Assembly: GCA_030144725.1 (NCBI GenBank)
Contig: JASKMD010000025.1
Span: forward strand, 8,362,033-8,426,032
Source of the DNA: Haematococcus lacustris
Lineage: Eukaryota > Chlorophyta > Chlorophyceae > Chlamydomonadales > Haematococcaceae
Reading direction: 5' to 3'
DNA length: 64,000 nt
Part shown: piece after piece, positions 44,898-56,564 of the stretch
Layout of the letters: every line of letters begins with the position of its first letter
How positions within the stretch are numbered: the first letter of the stretch is position 1
Program-made: the position numbers and the translations under genes
Notes under the pieces: generated by a model
The model's database searches: none
The model's input: only the letters and a program-made list of their open reading frames with translations
Told to the model about the DNA's origin: nothing

Positions 44898-46620
44898 CAA
44901 ATTAAGGCCTGGCTGGCTTGAAAAACCTGAGATTTGAGGTCTGAAACCTGGTATGTGGGCTGCTGTGACCTAGGGGATGACAAGACTCTCTTGGGCCAAA
45001 GTGTAATTCTCACTCGGTGTCGAGTTGCTGGGCCAGGTGTGGGGCTGAGACCCTGATTTTGGCTAAGGGAGTTGGCACCGTGTGACCAAAGTGACTTTTC
45101 ATGAAATGTGAGTATGAGAGGTTGTAAAGGGTGGTTACAGCTGCCCAACCTAGTAGGTGGCATGCAAAAAGTCCCAGCCAGTGATGAGCTATGGCCCGTG
45201 TCCTAGGACCCTGTACAGGTTCCTAGCGTCATCATGGTCGTAGGACCCTGTACAGGGTCCTGTGTACCCTATGAGTGTTGATATTATAATCATTCTTTGC
45301 ATCCCTATGTGATAGAACCCTGTTAGGATTCCTACATACCCGGTTGTTGGTCATGTTGACTCCGTTTGGATGCTTTTGACCATGTGTGCCAGGACCCTGT
45401 ACAGGGTCCTACGATGAGTGTCTTTCTACACAGGGTCCTGGTACCACACCACAGGGTTCTGGCTCACAGGGTCCTGGCACCACACCACAGGGTCCTGGCT
45501 TACAGGGTCCTGGCACCACACCACAGGGTCCTGGCACCACACCTCAAGGTCTTGGCCTACAGGGTCCTGGCACCTCACCACAGGGTCCTGGCCCACAGGG
45601 TCCTGGCACCTCACCACAGGGTCCTGGCACCACAGGGTCCTGGCACCTCACCACAGGGTCCTGGCCCACAGGGTCCTGGCACCTCACCACAGGGTCCTGG
45701 CACCACAGGGTCCTGGCACCTCACCACAGGGTCCTGGCCCACAGGGTCCTGGCACCACATCACAGGGTCCTGGCCCACAGGGTCCTGGCACCTCACCACA
45801 GGGTCCTGGTACCACACCACAGGGTCCTGGCACCACACCACAGGGTCCTGCACCGCAGGGTCCTGGCACCACACCCACCACTCCTACAATTTAGTCCCTG
45901 CGTTTATCCCTGCGTTCTACCGACCTTGTCCGATCGGGCTGAAAATTTGATAGATGGCAGTTTTCAGAAAATAAAACATATTTTTCAAGAAAAATATTTG
46001 GAAAAATCCAAAAGCTGTTGCGCTGTGGCCCGCAACCTATCCCTGCACTCATCCCTGCACTCTAGCCACAGGGCCACAGCGCAGCCGCCTTTGATTTTTT
46101 TTAAACATTTTATCTGAAAAATATGTTTTATTTTCTGCAAACTACCATCTATCAAAATTTCAGCCCGATCGGACAAGGTTGGTCAACACGCAGGGACGGA
46201 CGCAGGGATTAATTTGTAGGAGTGAACAGGGTCCTGGCACCACAGGGTCCTGCTGCACACCCACAGGGTCCTGCTGCACACCCACAGGGTCATGATGTGG
46301 GTGTGACGCAGGACCCCTGTGGGTGTGTGCCAGGACCCTGTGGTGTGGTGCCAGGACCCTGTGGTGCCAGGACCCTGTGGTGAGGTGCCAGGACCCTGTG
46401 AGCCAGAACCCTGTGGTGCAGGACCCTGTGGTGCCAGGACCCTGTGGTGTGGTGCCAGGACCCTGTGGGTGTGACGCAGGACCCTTTGCAAAAGGGTTAA
46501 CCGTGGCTCACGGTTTCAGGCTGAAACTAGATACGTGGGCTGCTATGCTTTGAGGAGTACAAGTCTCTCTCAGGCCAAAGTGTAAATCTCAGTCGTTGGG
46601 GAGTTGCTGGACCATCATGT
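44898..46620. repeat. Block of GGACCCTGTACAGGGTCC palindromes and derived satellites
   Basis: Begins with CACTCGTGCAAATTAAGG, then a segment repeated directly at about 46520-46615 (GGGCTGCT...GGCCAAAGTGTAA). From 45208, AGGACCCTGTACAGGGTCCT palindromes appear. At 45420-45870 they become a tandem array of ACAGGGTCCTGGCACCACACC, and after a MITE the same motif returns inverted (CCAGGACCCTGTGGTG, 46310-46480). The frames across it are low-complexity artefacts. Confidence 0.8.
45879..46224. mobile_element. 346-bp MITE, CACTCC termini
   Basis: Same family as 39569-39913. Flanks are CAC and AAC, probably a 3-bp duplication with one change. It sits between the direct and inverted halves of the GGGTCC repeat block. 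Confidence 0.9.
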
Positions 46621-46875
46621 TGCATGGAAATCATCATGTTGCATGGAGACTTGCATGGAGGCTTCGCAAAGGAACCGCGAAGAATCAAGTGAATCGCGAA
46701 TGCCATCAGGCTGCCCCGTCAAGCTCGCATTAGCAGCCAGGAGCAGCCAGGAACCAAGCTAACCAAGCCTTTTCCCCGCAGACAACATCGCAGCCACTTT
46801 CGCTTGCCACATCGCAGCCAGGCAGCCACATTGCAGGCAGCCAAGCTCACTAGCGGCCAGCCTCCCAGCCATGTT

Positions 46876-47375
46876 NNNNNNNNNNNNNNNNNNNNNNNNN
46901 NNNNNNNNNNNNNNNNNNNNNNNNNNNNNNNNNNNNNNNNNNNNNNNNNNNNNNNNNNNNNNNNNNNNNNNNNNNNNNNNNNNNNNNNNNNNNNNNNNNN
47001 NNNNNNNNNNNNNNNNNNNNNNNNNNNNNNNNNNNNNNNNNNNNNNNNNNNNNNNNNNNNNNNNNNNNNNNNNNNNNNNNNNNNNNNNNNNNNNNNNNNN
47101 NNNNNNNNNNNNNNNNNNNNNNNNNNNNNNNNNNNNNNNNNNNNNNNNNNNNNNNNNNNNNNNNNNNNNNNNNNNNNNNNNNNNNNNNNNNNNNNNNNNN
47201 NNNNNNNNNNNNNNNNNNNNNNNNNNNNNNNNNNNNNNNNNNNNNNNNNNNNNNNNNNNNNNNNNNNNNNNNNNNNNNNNNNNNNNNNNNNNNNNNNNNN
47301 NNNNNNNNNNNNNNNNNNNNNNNNNNNNNNNNNNNNNNNNNNNNNNNNNNNNNNNNNNNNNNNNNNNNNNNNNNN
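46876..47375. other. Assembly gap (500 N)
   Basis: Placeholder of 500 N. The 250 bp before it resemble the GCAAAGGAACCGCGAAG segment of element C; a CACTCC-type MITE end emerges from it. Confidence 0.99.
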
Positions 47376-47413
47376 AACGCAGGGACAAACGCAGGGACTA
47401 AATTGTAGGAGTG
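47376..47413. mobile_element. Right end of a CACTCC MITE emerging from gap
   Basis: AACGCAGGGACAAACGCAGG through TTGTAGGAGTG matches the right terminus of the MITEs at 39913 and 46224. Its remainder is in the gap. Confidence 0.85.
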
Positions 47414-49070
47414 ACCTGAGCCACCTGAACCAAGACCTGAGCCACCTGAACATAAACCTGAACCACCTGAACATAGACCTGAGCAACCTGAACCAAGACC
47501 TGAACCACCTGAACCAAGACCTGAGCCACCTGAACATAGACCTGAACAACCTGAACATAGACCTGAGCAACCTGAACATAGACCTGAGCCACCTGAATAT
47601 AGACCTGAGCCACCTGAACCAAGACATGAACCCACCTGAACATAGACCTGAACCACCTGAACATAGACCTGAACCACCTGAACATAGACCTGAACCACCT
47701 GAACATAGACCTGAGCCACCTGAACCAAGACATGAACCACCTGAACCAAGACCTGAGCCACCTGAACCAAGACCTGAACCACCTGAACATAGACCTGAGC
47801 CACCTGAACATAGACATGAACCACCTGAACATAGACCTGAGCCACCTGAACATAGACCTGAACCACCTGAACATAGACCTGAACAACCTGAACATAGACC
47901 TGAGCCACCTGAACCAAGACCTGAGCCACCTGAACCAAGACCTGAACCACCTGAACCAAGACCTGAGCCACCTGAACCAAGACCTGAACCACCTGAACAT
48001 AGACCTGAGCCACCTGAACCAAGACATGAACCACCTAAACCAAGACCTGAGCCACCTGAACATAGACCTGAACCACCTGAACATAGACATGAACCACCTG
48101 AACATAGACCTGAGCCACCTGAACATAGACCTGAACCACCTGAACATAGACCTGAACAACCTGAACATAGACCTGAGCCACCTGAACCAAGACCTGAGCC
48201 ACCTGAACCAAGACCTGAACCACCTGAACCAAGACCTGAACCACCTGAACATAGACCTGAGCCACCTGAACCAAGACCTGAACCACCTGAACATAGACCT
48301 GAGCCACCTGAACCAAGACATGAACCACCTGAACCAAGACCTGAGCCACCTGAACATAGACCTGAACAACCTGAACATAGACCTGAACAACCTGAACATA
48401 GACCTGAGCAACCTGAACATAGACCTGAGCCACCTGAACCAAGACCTGAGCCACCTGAACCAAGACCTGAGCCACCTGAACCAAGACCTGAGCCACCTGA
48501 ACATAACCCTGAACCACCTGAACATAGACCTGAGCCACCTGAACATAGACCTGAACCATCTGAACATAGACCTGAACCACCTGAACATAGACCTGAGCCA
48601 CCTGAACCAAGACCTGAGCCACCTGAACCAAGACCTGAGCCACCTGAACCAAGACCTGAACCACCTGAACCAAGACCTGAGCCACCTGAACATAAACCAG
48701 AACCACCTGAACATAGACCTGAGCAACCTGAACCAAGACCTGAACCACCTGAACCAAGACCTGAGCCACCTGAACATAGACCTAAACAACCTGAACATAG
48801 ACCTGAGCAACCTGAACATAGACCTGAGCCACCTGAACCAAGACCTGAGCCACCTGAACCAAGACCTGAACCACCTGAACATAGACTTGAACCACCTGAA
48901 CATAGACCTGAACCACCTGAACATAGACCTAAACCACCTGAACATAGACCTGAGCCACCTGAACCAAGACATGAACCACCTGAACCAAGACCTGAGCCAC
49001 CTGAACCAAGACCTGAACCACCTGAACATAGACCTGAGCCACCTGAACATAGACCTGAACAACCTGAACA
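47414..49070. repeat. 21-bp satellite, ~79 units
   Basis: Units of CACCTGAACATAGACCTGAGC or the variant with CCAAG in place of CATAG. In one frame it reads PEPPEHR/PEPPEPR heptads, and other frames on both strands are also open. One early unit is out of register (about 47630). It follows the MITE end directly and has no flanking start or domain, so it is treated as satellite DNA. Confidence 0.9.
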
Positions 49071-49394
49071 CAGCCACCCAGCTCCAGCATTTGGCTTTTT
49101 TAGCCTGATTTCTTTTGGGTTGGATTGCGTACATTACAAGCTTTCAACCGGCTAAGTTTCAGCCCCAACGGCCAAAGTCGGTCCAGGCGCCTGGCTGCTA
49201 TTTCCTACGAGTGGGCTCAGGCCCCGAGGGAAAGGGGAGGGGAGGAAGGGGGGGTGACGGTGGGGATGGGGGCGGGCAGGGGCAGGTGGGCGAGCAGGGG
49301 CTAGGGGGTGGGCTGGGGGAAGGTGGCGGGCAAGGGCAGCAGTAGGGCGGGCAGGAGCAGGGAGGGGAGCAGGAGCCGGAGGTGGTCATCCCAG
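49071..49394. other. G-rich junction upstream of LINE-A
   Basis: Unique sequence to about 49200, then GGGGCAGGTGGG-type low complexity leading into the LINE. No gene seen. Confidence 0.5.
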
Positions 49395-52210
49395 CTGTCC
49401 GAGCGGGGGTGCCCGTGCGCCACCTGGGGGTCCCTCTTTGGCGGCCTCCTACGCTGCCACCAGCGAGGCCGCCTTCGGTGGGGCGGCGGCGGCCATGCTG
49501 GCAGCCTCCCTCCCTTGGCGGCCCCAAGGCCTCAACCTCCTGGGGCGGGTGCAGGTGGCACAGCAGTGCCTGGCCTCCAAGTCCATCTACCAAATGGCTT
49601 TCGTGCAACCCTCCGCTCCTCTGACGCAAGCCATGGCCGCGGCTGTCAACCGCTTTGTGGCAGCCTCAGACCTCCCCCAGGAGCGCAGCCCCAACAGCAG
49701 CCGCCTCTACCCTAGCAAGGCCATATGCGTGATGCCCCAGGGGGAGGGAGGGATGGGGCTTCCCGACCTGGGGGTCACCAGCACGGCCATGCTGGCGAAG
49801 ATGCTGGCCCAGCTCTGGTCGCCCCGGGTTCGTCCCTGGCAGCCTCTGACTCACAGCCTGCTGGCAGACCCCTCCCACGGCCTCAGCACGTGGGTCATCA
49901 CCGACCCCACCGCCCCCCCCTCCCGAGGCATCAGCCCGCGGCTGCAAGCTCACGTGGCGGCCCTGGCTGAGCTCAAGCTGTTCCGTGCGGTGCCCCCCGC
50001 TAGCCAGTCCTTCTTCTCGGTGCTGGCGGAGCCGCTGTGGTACAACGCGCAAGTCAGCATGAACCCAGCAGCTAGGGAGGCAGCAGCTGAGCAGGGTTGG
50101 ACCCACGTCCGCCACGTGAGGGAGGCCCTGCATAGCCCCCAGCTGGAGGGGGAGGCCCGATGGGCTGCCGACCTGGTCAGGGCTTGCCTCCCCGAGCCCT
50201 GGCAGGGCATGGTGGACCGCCTGCAGCCTCCTCAGCCGGAGTGGGAGTGCCTGAGGGTTGGGCCAGGGGTGGGGTTTGTGATGCGGCGCACCCCCCTGCT
50301 CCAGCCCTCCCACTGGGTGGGCCCCAACGGCCGCCTCTACCCCCTAGACCCCACAGGGCAGGGGCCCCTAGGGGCTTTCTGGGCGGAGGGAGGGGCGGCC
50401 TGGGAGCCAGCTGCGGTGGCCCGACTTAACAAGCCCAGCTACAGGCTGACTCCGGAGGAGCGAGCCGCCCACCTCCGCCCTCTTCCCGCCCAGCATCACG
50501 TGGCGCAGGAGCAGGCTCAAGGGCAGGAGCAAGGAGGAGCCAGGGCGGTTGGCAGGGGCGGGGGGCGGGCAAGGGGGCGGGGCGGGGGCAGGGGGCGAGG
50601 GCGTGGAGGAGGTGGAGGGCGTAGGGGAGCAGGGGGCGGGGCGGGAGGGCAGGCTGCCGACCCAGCTGACGAGGGCCCTAGCACCTGGCCTAAGGAGGAG
50701 TGGCTCTTGGGCCCCTGGGCTCACCTGCAGCTGGACCCTCAGGTGTGGGGCATGGGCACCACCACCCTCCTGGACTTATCTGTCAAGCATGCCAGGGTGC
50801 GCCTCCACCAGCTCCAGCGCGTCAGTGCCGACCCCCTCTATCCACCAGGTGGGGGCCTGTGGCCAGCGCTGTGGGGTGTGCGCCCCCCCCGGGCAGCGGG
50901 CGAACCGGAGGTGGCAGCGGTGGCTGATGGGGCCCTCAGGGAGCTGGAGCTCAAGTGGGAGGCCAGCGTGCAGCAGGTGGCAGGCCAGGGGGCAGCGGGG
51001 GAGCGGGAGCAGCAGGGCAGGGATGTGGAGGAGCGGCTCCCCGAGGAGGTGCAGGGCAGCCAACCGCCTCGTTGGCTTGACACCTCCGCCAGGGCGCACC
51101 AGCGACCCTCGCCGCAGATGAGGGCGGCCCAGCAGGCTGAGCGGCAGCTGGAGGCCCAGCAGCGGCGTGGGGGCAGGCAGCCAGTTGCTCAGCCCGCCCC
51201 CCGGGCCGACACCGCGGACCAGCTGGCTGTGGGTGTTCAGGCGGGCCAGCCGTGTGCGAAGGTGTGGAAGGAGCTGCTAGACCCCACCCTCCGTCGGGAG
51301 CATGTCATCGTGGCCTGGCGGGTGCTTCACGCCAGCCTCATGGTGGGGGCCTTGTGGGGTCACATCCTCAAGGGTGCGGCTGCCCCGGGCTCTTCCGCCT
51401 GCCGCTTCTGCCAGCCGGGGCACTTGGAGACCCTCACCCACGCCTTCCTGACCTGCCCCGCCGTGGTCCCAGCCTGGGAGTGGGTGCTGGACGTGTACAG
51501 CCGCCTCACAGGCACCCGCCCCCCCTCCGGCGACGCCATGCTGCTCCTCAGTGGGCGCCCCACCCGCGGCGAGGCCCCCCCCTTTCAGCCCTCTGACAGC
51601 CTGCTGTGGCTGCGGCTGCGCGTTGCCTACCTGGGCGCAGTGTGGCGCCTCCGCAGCTCAGGAGCCGCTACAGCCATGCAGCCACAACAGGTGGCGAGGC
51701 GGGTCGTGGAGGAGGTCATCTCCACCCTCACCACGGCCGTCAAGCGGGACTGGCATCGGGTGAGGAGGGACATCCGCGTGGGCCTCTGCGGCGCTGTGCC
51801 CTCCACCTGGTTCAAGGGAAAGGACCCGGAGCTGGACGCTGCCCACTTCGACCAGCTGTGGCCCGAGGCGTCGGGGGGCTGGTTCGCCAAGCAGCCCAGG
51901 AGGGAGCGGAGGGGAGGGCAGGAGGGGGCAGAGGGGAGGGTTGGGGCAGGAGGAGTGGAGGAGGGAAGGGCAGCAGGGAGGCCTAGGCATGGGGAGGGCA
52001 GGGCGCATGGGGGGGGAGAGCTAGTGGTTCGCCTCTCCTTGCAGTGGCCCGTCCCCTTCCCCGTCGAGCCAGCCTGAGCTGCAGGGTTGCTGGTGGGGGC
52101 TTAGGGCGTTCGTTGGGTGGGGTGGGCTAGGCTTCGGGGGGCTGTCTGGGTGTCAGGGGACCGGGGGCTTAGGTGGTCTTGGTATCAGCGTTGGGGGTAG
52201 GGTTCTAGCA
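49395..52210 (+). mobile_element. LINE-A, 5'-truncated non-LTR retrotransposon
   Basis: Starts at the post-RT motif VRHLGVPLW, so the catalytic reverse transcriptase is missing. It runs through the ORF2 C-terminus to the stop at 52077 and a 3' UTR shared with LINE-C, then is cut at GGTTCTAG by element C-type sequence (52215). Confidence 0.85.
49438..52077 (+). pseudogene. LINE-A ORF2 C-terminal part (thumb, RG linker, zf-RVT)
   Basis: A continuous 879-codon frame, in a different frame from the VRHLGVPLW motif just upstream, so there is a shift near 49440. It contains NLLGRVQVAQQCLASKSIYQ and GGMGLPDLGVTSTAMLAKML (post-RT thumb/connection typical of plant and algal LINEs), an RG-rich block near codons 360-400, LLGPWAHLQLDPQVWGMG, the GSQPPRWLDTSARA motif, and CRFCQPGHLETLTHAFLTCP (zf-RVT, presumed RNA binding). 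It ends QWPVPFPVEPA. Lacking RT and endonuclease it cannot act on its own. Confidence 0.85.
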
Positions 52211-52214
52211 CTCA

Positions 52215-52450
52215 CGATAAATAAGGCCGACGCGGGGGCCTTTTTTGCATCGGAAGGACTTTCTGCTCCGATAGAACGATAGAGCGTTGAGTTTAAGGGG
52301 GACCTCGCTCTTGAATGAAGTCCTAACTCGCAGCGGTTGCGAAGATACATCAATCCGCGCGCGAGGTACCCCCCCCTTTTCAGGAATCTGCACAGACGTT
52401 GGTTAAATGAGCCCGGCATCTGTGCAGATGCATGTCGATACCTTTAGGAA
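52215..52450. mobile_element. Left end of element C, second copy (truncated)
   Basis: CGATAAATAAGGCCGACGCG onward matches 36045-36290 with few differences and includes two CATCTG-type motifs. It stops near CCTTTAGG, after which the sequence is unrelated. Confidence 0.8.
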
Positions 52451-52900
52451 AAGCGACATCCCTTTCCATTACGAGAAAATCACAAATCGTTATATAGTCG
52501 TAAAGTTGACGTTATACAGACGTCGGGACGTGAGAGGGGTATTACGGGGTCGATTACCACAATTACGGCTTTTACAGGAAAGACATAAAACGTGCACCAC
52601 ACTGAACTCAACCGACCAGCACCCTACAAATTACGACGCATTGCGCTAACCCTGCCACACAAATAAAAACATACTTCGTCCAGTTGTAACAATCTGCACA
52701 AAACGCGCGATTGGCGACAACATTGGCGAGGGCAATACGGTAGTTTGGAGCAGTCTGCCCAGGGCGATCGAGCGTCGAGCAAAACACCAGGGAGTAGGTC
52801 GGGCAGCTAGGGTTAAGAATGTTGAGGCATGGGCGGCAGCTATAGCTACACAACGCGTCCTGCAGAAGCCACATGCACCTAGGCAATGAGGGGCAGTATG
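52451..52900. other. No gene recognised
   Basis: Moderate-GC sequence with no element ends or coding signal that I recognise; it leads into the satellite. Confidence 0.4.
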
Positions 52901-53520
52901 CCACACGGAAGGGCAGCAGCCAAGGGTAACAAGGTCAGCAGTCGGTAGCAGCTGGGCGTAGCACGCGGCATGGGCGGTAGCAATGGCAACATGACGCGTC
53001 CGGCAGCAGCCATATGCATTACAACCTAGGCAATGAGGGGCAGTAGGCCGCACGGAAGGGCAGCAGCCAGGGGTAGCAAGGTCAGCAGCAGCTAGGCGTA
53101 GCACGCGGCATGGGCGGTAGCAATGGCAACATGACGCGTCTGGCAGCAACCATATGCACTACTACCTAGGCAATGAGGGGCAGTAGGCCGCACGAAAGGG
53201 CAGCAGCCAGGGGTAACAAGGTCAGCAGTCGGCAGCAGCTGGGCGCAGCACGCGGCATGGGCAGTAGCAATGGCAACATGACGCGTCTGGCAGCAGCCAT
53301 ATGCACTACTACCTAGGCAATGAGGGGCAGTAGGCCGCACGGAAGGGCAGCAGCCAGGGGTAGCAAGGTCAGCAGTCAGCAGCAGCTGGGCGTAGCACAC
53401 GCCATGGGCGGCTGCAATGGCAACTTGACACGTCCGCCAGCAGCCATATGCACTAGTACCTAAGCAATGAGGGCAGTAGGCCGCAGGGACAGCAACAGGG
53501 TCAACAGTTGGCAGCAGCCA
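52901..53520. repeat. ~145-bp satellite, 4-5 units
   Basis: Units share GGCATGGGCGGTAGCAATGG, CATATGCACTACTACCTAGG and GAGGGGCAGTAGGCCGCAC. Phase markers fall at about 52959, 53101, 53248 and 53394, so the period is 142-147 bp. Open frames on the minus strand reflect the period being close to a multiple of three. Confidence 0.88.
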
Positions 53521-54166
53521 GGGGCAGGATGCGGGCAACTACATAGGGTGAAGCAAGGGCAGCAGCTAGGTAGAATATGATATGCGTGACTGCAGGTAGC
53601 GGCAATATGCAAGTTCCTGCTACGCAAGGTAGACAACTATCGCACAAAGCTGAATAATGGTAGAAGTCAGGCTAAGCGGCAGCATCCGCATATTGCTCGC
53701 GTGGCTTTGCAAGGCCCACCCGTTAAAGACCCCAAACCGCGGAGTGTAACGTGCTGAGGCACACCGCCGAGAACCGATAACTACCTTCTCTCCGCAGCAT
53801 GACACGGCCAGGGTTTAGAACGTTTCCCCCGAGGAGTCGAACCTCTGAAGCAGGTGTGCGCGAAGGCCCACCTGCCCCTTTCGCCCACCATGTCACACTG
53901 CAGTACAGAAGTACTCGGAGGCGAGCTAGGCTTCGAGGAGCCGTTCGCTACATTCCTCCCCCTCCAAAGAGGAAACGTTCCGCCCTCGTGAGAACACAAG
54001 GACTCGCAACACTAATTAGTGATGCTAGGACAAACCATGCACTGCATTATATGCAGTCAACACTTCTAGGCAGTTTACAAGGTTATCTTATTGAGTTGGC
54101 GGTAATCTACAACATAACAAAGAGGACAGGGGCTGCATAGGGTGAGGATGACGGCTCAATGATGCC

Positions 54167-54361
54167 CTATTCCAGGAAGGCAGCAACCTGCTTCTTCATC
54201 TCCAGCAGCTCAGGCTGGCTCATCTTATAGGACGGCAGAGCTGGTGGCTTACAGCCAGGCTGGAGAGGGATGGTATGTCCCACTGGACGTTGAGGGGGCA
54301 GTTGCTGATGCTGCTGCTGCTCACATCCCAGTGTGGGCCACGAGGGGCCGCAAAAGCACAT
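54167..54361 (-). pseudogene. Gypsy-4 reverse transcriptase N-terminal scrap
   Basis: GHTIPLQPGCKPPALPSYKM and SQPELLEMKKQVAAFLE match the pre-palm region of gypsy-2 pol, then a stop. Nothing downstream in pol is present. Confidence 0.85.
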
Positions 54362-54533
54362 CCTTCAGCTGGGCCAGAGAAGCCTTGGCCTACGGTCCAT
54401 CTGCTTATGGGGCACAAAGGCAACCATAGGTGGTGCGGGTGGGCGACATCCCACTTGCATGGTGGCTACTGCAAAGAGTACCTTCTGTGCATTCACAGCA
54501 GCCTCACTAGCATCAGTAAGGTGGGGTCATGCA

Positions 54534-54860
54534 TCAGTGCACAACACGTGCTTGCACCTCAGGGGTAAGGCCCCTAATGAAGGTGGTAACCAGCATCAAG
54601 GGCGCCATGCAGGTGGCACCTGCCACAGTCAGAGTAATTCTGAGCTGTGTGATGTAGGCGTTGAGGGTAGGACCTGCTGACATGCGCAGTGCACAAGGGT
54701 CCAACAACCTCCTGCGGTGCACGTCTGAAACATTGCGCAGGTCATCACCAGCCACCTCCTTGAAAGAAGTGCGCAGGTATGCCCATGTTGGCTTAGTGCC
54801 ATGAGCAAGGACGAGGGCATTCCTGGTGGCATGCATGGTGGTATGCACAGATATGCACAA
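54534..54860 (-). pseudogene. Gypsy-4 gag fragment
   Basis: KPTWAYLRTSFKEVAGDDLR, VHRRRLLDPCALRM, LNAYITQLRITLTVAGATCM and LVTTFIRGLTPEVQARV parallel the gypsy-2 gag capsid domain. It lacks the zinc knuckle, and the flanking frames are shifted. Confidence 0.85.
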
Positions 54861-55656
54861 AGGACCTCAAGATCCTCACAGAAAGTCTCTGTTACCCGAG
54901 ATGTGGCAAGACACTGGTCTGTCCTTATGGGACCATTAACCTGGGCAAGGAGGCTGGCACAGTGACTGGTGCATTGACATGCAAAGCAACCTGAGACGAG
55001 GGCAAACTGCCCTACTGGCGTCAAATGTGGCGCAACGGGTGCGACATGTGCATTAGGTGCAGCAGTGCCCGACAAGGCTGGTGCAGCAAGTGCAACTTTA
55101 GTAGTAGAAGTACCACTCAGGTCGAGCTGACTGCGATTACTGGCTGCGAATCGCTGCCACGATCTGCTCACCACTCACCACCGCGTTTTGTTGGCCATAG
55201 AGACGCTCCAATGCAGCGAGCCCAGCTCCAATCCGAATGGCTTTGTTTTGGGAGGCTTCCAGGTGCGCAGTCGCTCCTACCAGCTGTTGATGCTCGACTG
55301 CAACTGCTGGGCGTGGAGAAACAGAGGCCTCCTAAGTGGAGTGTTCTCCGTCCGTTTGTCCCCGCCATGCGGAGGTTCCTTTTTGGCAGTCATTTGCTTA
55401 GGAGAGAAGGTGGCGTTAGTAGCAATATCGGTCGGAAACCAAAATGTAGCGTGCTGAGGCACACCGCCGAGAACCGATAACTACCTTCTCTCCGCAGCAT
55501 GACACGGCCAGGGTTTAGAACGTTTCCCCAAGGAGTCGAACCTCTGAAGCAGGTGTGCGCGAAGGCCCACCTGCCCCTTTCGCCCACCATGTCACACTGC
55601 AGTATAGAAGTACTCGGAGGCGAGCTAGGCTTCGAGGAGCCGTTCGCTACACGGAG

Positions 55657-56300
55657 TCCAAGAGCTCCATTGTCGCATCAGCAAAGCTTGGCTTGACTTG
55701 GCTGTCGCGTCCGCAAGCTGTTGTGGTGAATTGAGCTAGCTTACTTGGGGTGGTCATTTAGGCGGTATTCGTTGTCGTCAATGTTGGCAGCAAAGTAAGG
55801 TCAATGTTGGTCAAGGCGGTTACCATGGTCAATGCGGTTATTCTACTGTTCTCACCTGACAGTCTTGCTGCTGCACGACGTGCTGCAATCTCCAGCGGAG
55901 GGGGCGGCAAGTTAAATCGAGGGACTCGTGCTCAACATCGTCGTCCACTGTTCTTGCTGCCGGTCGTGTATGTGCTATCGGGTATGATGGCTGAGACTGC
56001 GATGAAGACTGGGACAAGAGCTTGGGACTCGAGCTTGGGACTCGGCAGGAGTGAGAAGTGGGGAAAGTGCGCGCCTTGCAACAATTACGGGAAAAGTGCG
56101 GGCCTTCTCAAAATTACTGATAAAGTGCGAGCCTTGGTCAAAATTACGGGAAAAGTGCGAGCCTTGGTCAAAATTACGGGAAAAGTGCGAGCCTTGACCC
56201 CAATTACTGGAAAAGTGTCTTGCAAGTCAAAGGTGTCCGCGGTAGCAGCGCGACGCTTAGGCAACGGCAAGGCTAGCCGCGACAGCTAGCAAGCTAGAAA
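55657..56300. other. Region between gypsy-4 and gypsy-2 with a 30-bp tandem repeat
   Basis: No gene recognised. At about 56080-56215 there are four to five units of AATTACGGGAAAAGTGCGAG followed by CCTTGGTCAA. The rest is unique. Confidence 0.6.
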
Positions 56301-56305
56301 GAAGG

Positions 56306-56512
56306 TGTAGCGAACGGCTCTTCGAGCGTTGCGCGGTCATTGTGTACTTCTGTACTGCAGTGTGACATGGTGGGCGAAAGGGGCAGGTGGGCCTTCGTGC
56401 CTGCCTGCTTCAGAGGTTCGACTCCTCGGGGGAATGTCCTAAACCCTGGCCATGTCAGTCTGCTGTTACAAGGTAGTTTAACGGTCATCGGCGGTGCTAT
56501 TAGCACGCTACA
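56306..56512 (+). repeat. Gypsy-2 5' LTR
   Basis: Starts TG and ends CA; should hold the promoter of the element. The same sequence in inverse orientation, more diverged, forms the gypsy-4 LTRs. Confidence 0.95.
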
Positions 56513-56564
56513 TCTTTGGTTTCCGACCCAGGTTGCGTGTCAACGCCGCCTTGTAACCGTGGAC

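Larger units (their letters stand above)
53745..55651 (-). mobile_element. Gypsy-4, internally deleted LTR retrotransposon
   Basis: LTRs 53745-53952 and 55445-55651 (TGTAGCG...GTTACA or GCTACA, minus orientation), flanked by CGGAG duplications (53740-53744, 55652-55656). The purine tract GGAGGGGGAGGAA adjoins the left LTR, and the primer-binding-like TTTTGGTTTCCGACCGAT adjoins the right one. The 1.5-kb interior keeps a gag part and the first ~45 residues of reverse transcriptase only. The LTRs are related to those of gypsy-2. Confidence 0.93.

Noticed and set aside
45366..46117. GPGTTPQGP repeat protein
   Set aside because: Read from the GGGTCC tandem array in multiple frames and running into a MITE.
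46804..49155. Long heptad-repeat frame spanning the N gap
   Set aside because: Crosses 500 N and consists of 21-bp satellite open in many frames; no evidence of a real start or domain.
52646..53538. Cys/His-rich repeat protein on the minus strand
   Set aside because: Follows the ~145-bp satellite period; the frame breaks between units and no zinc-finger spacing is conserved.
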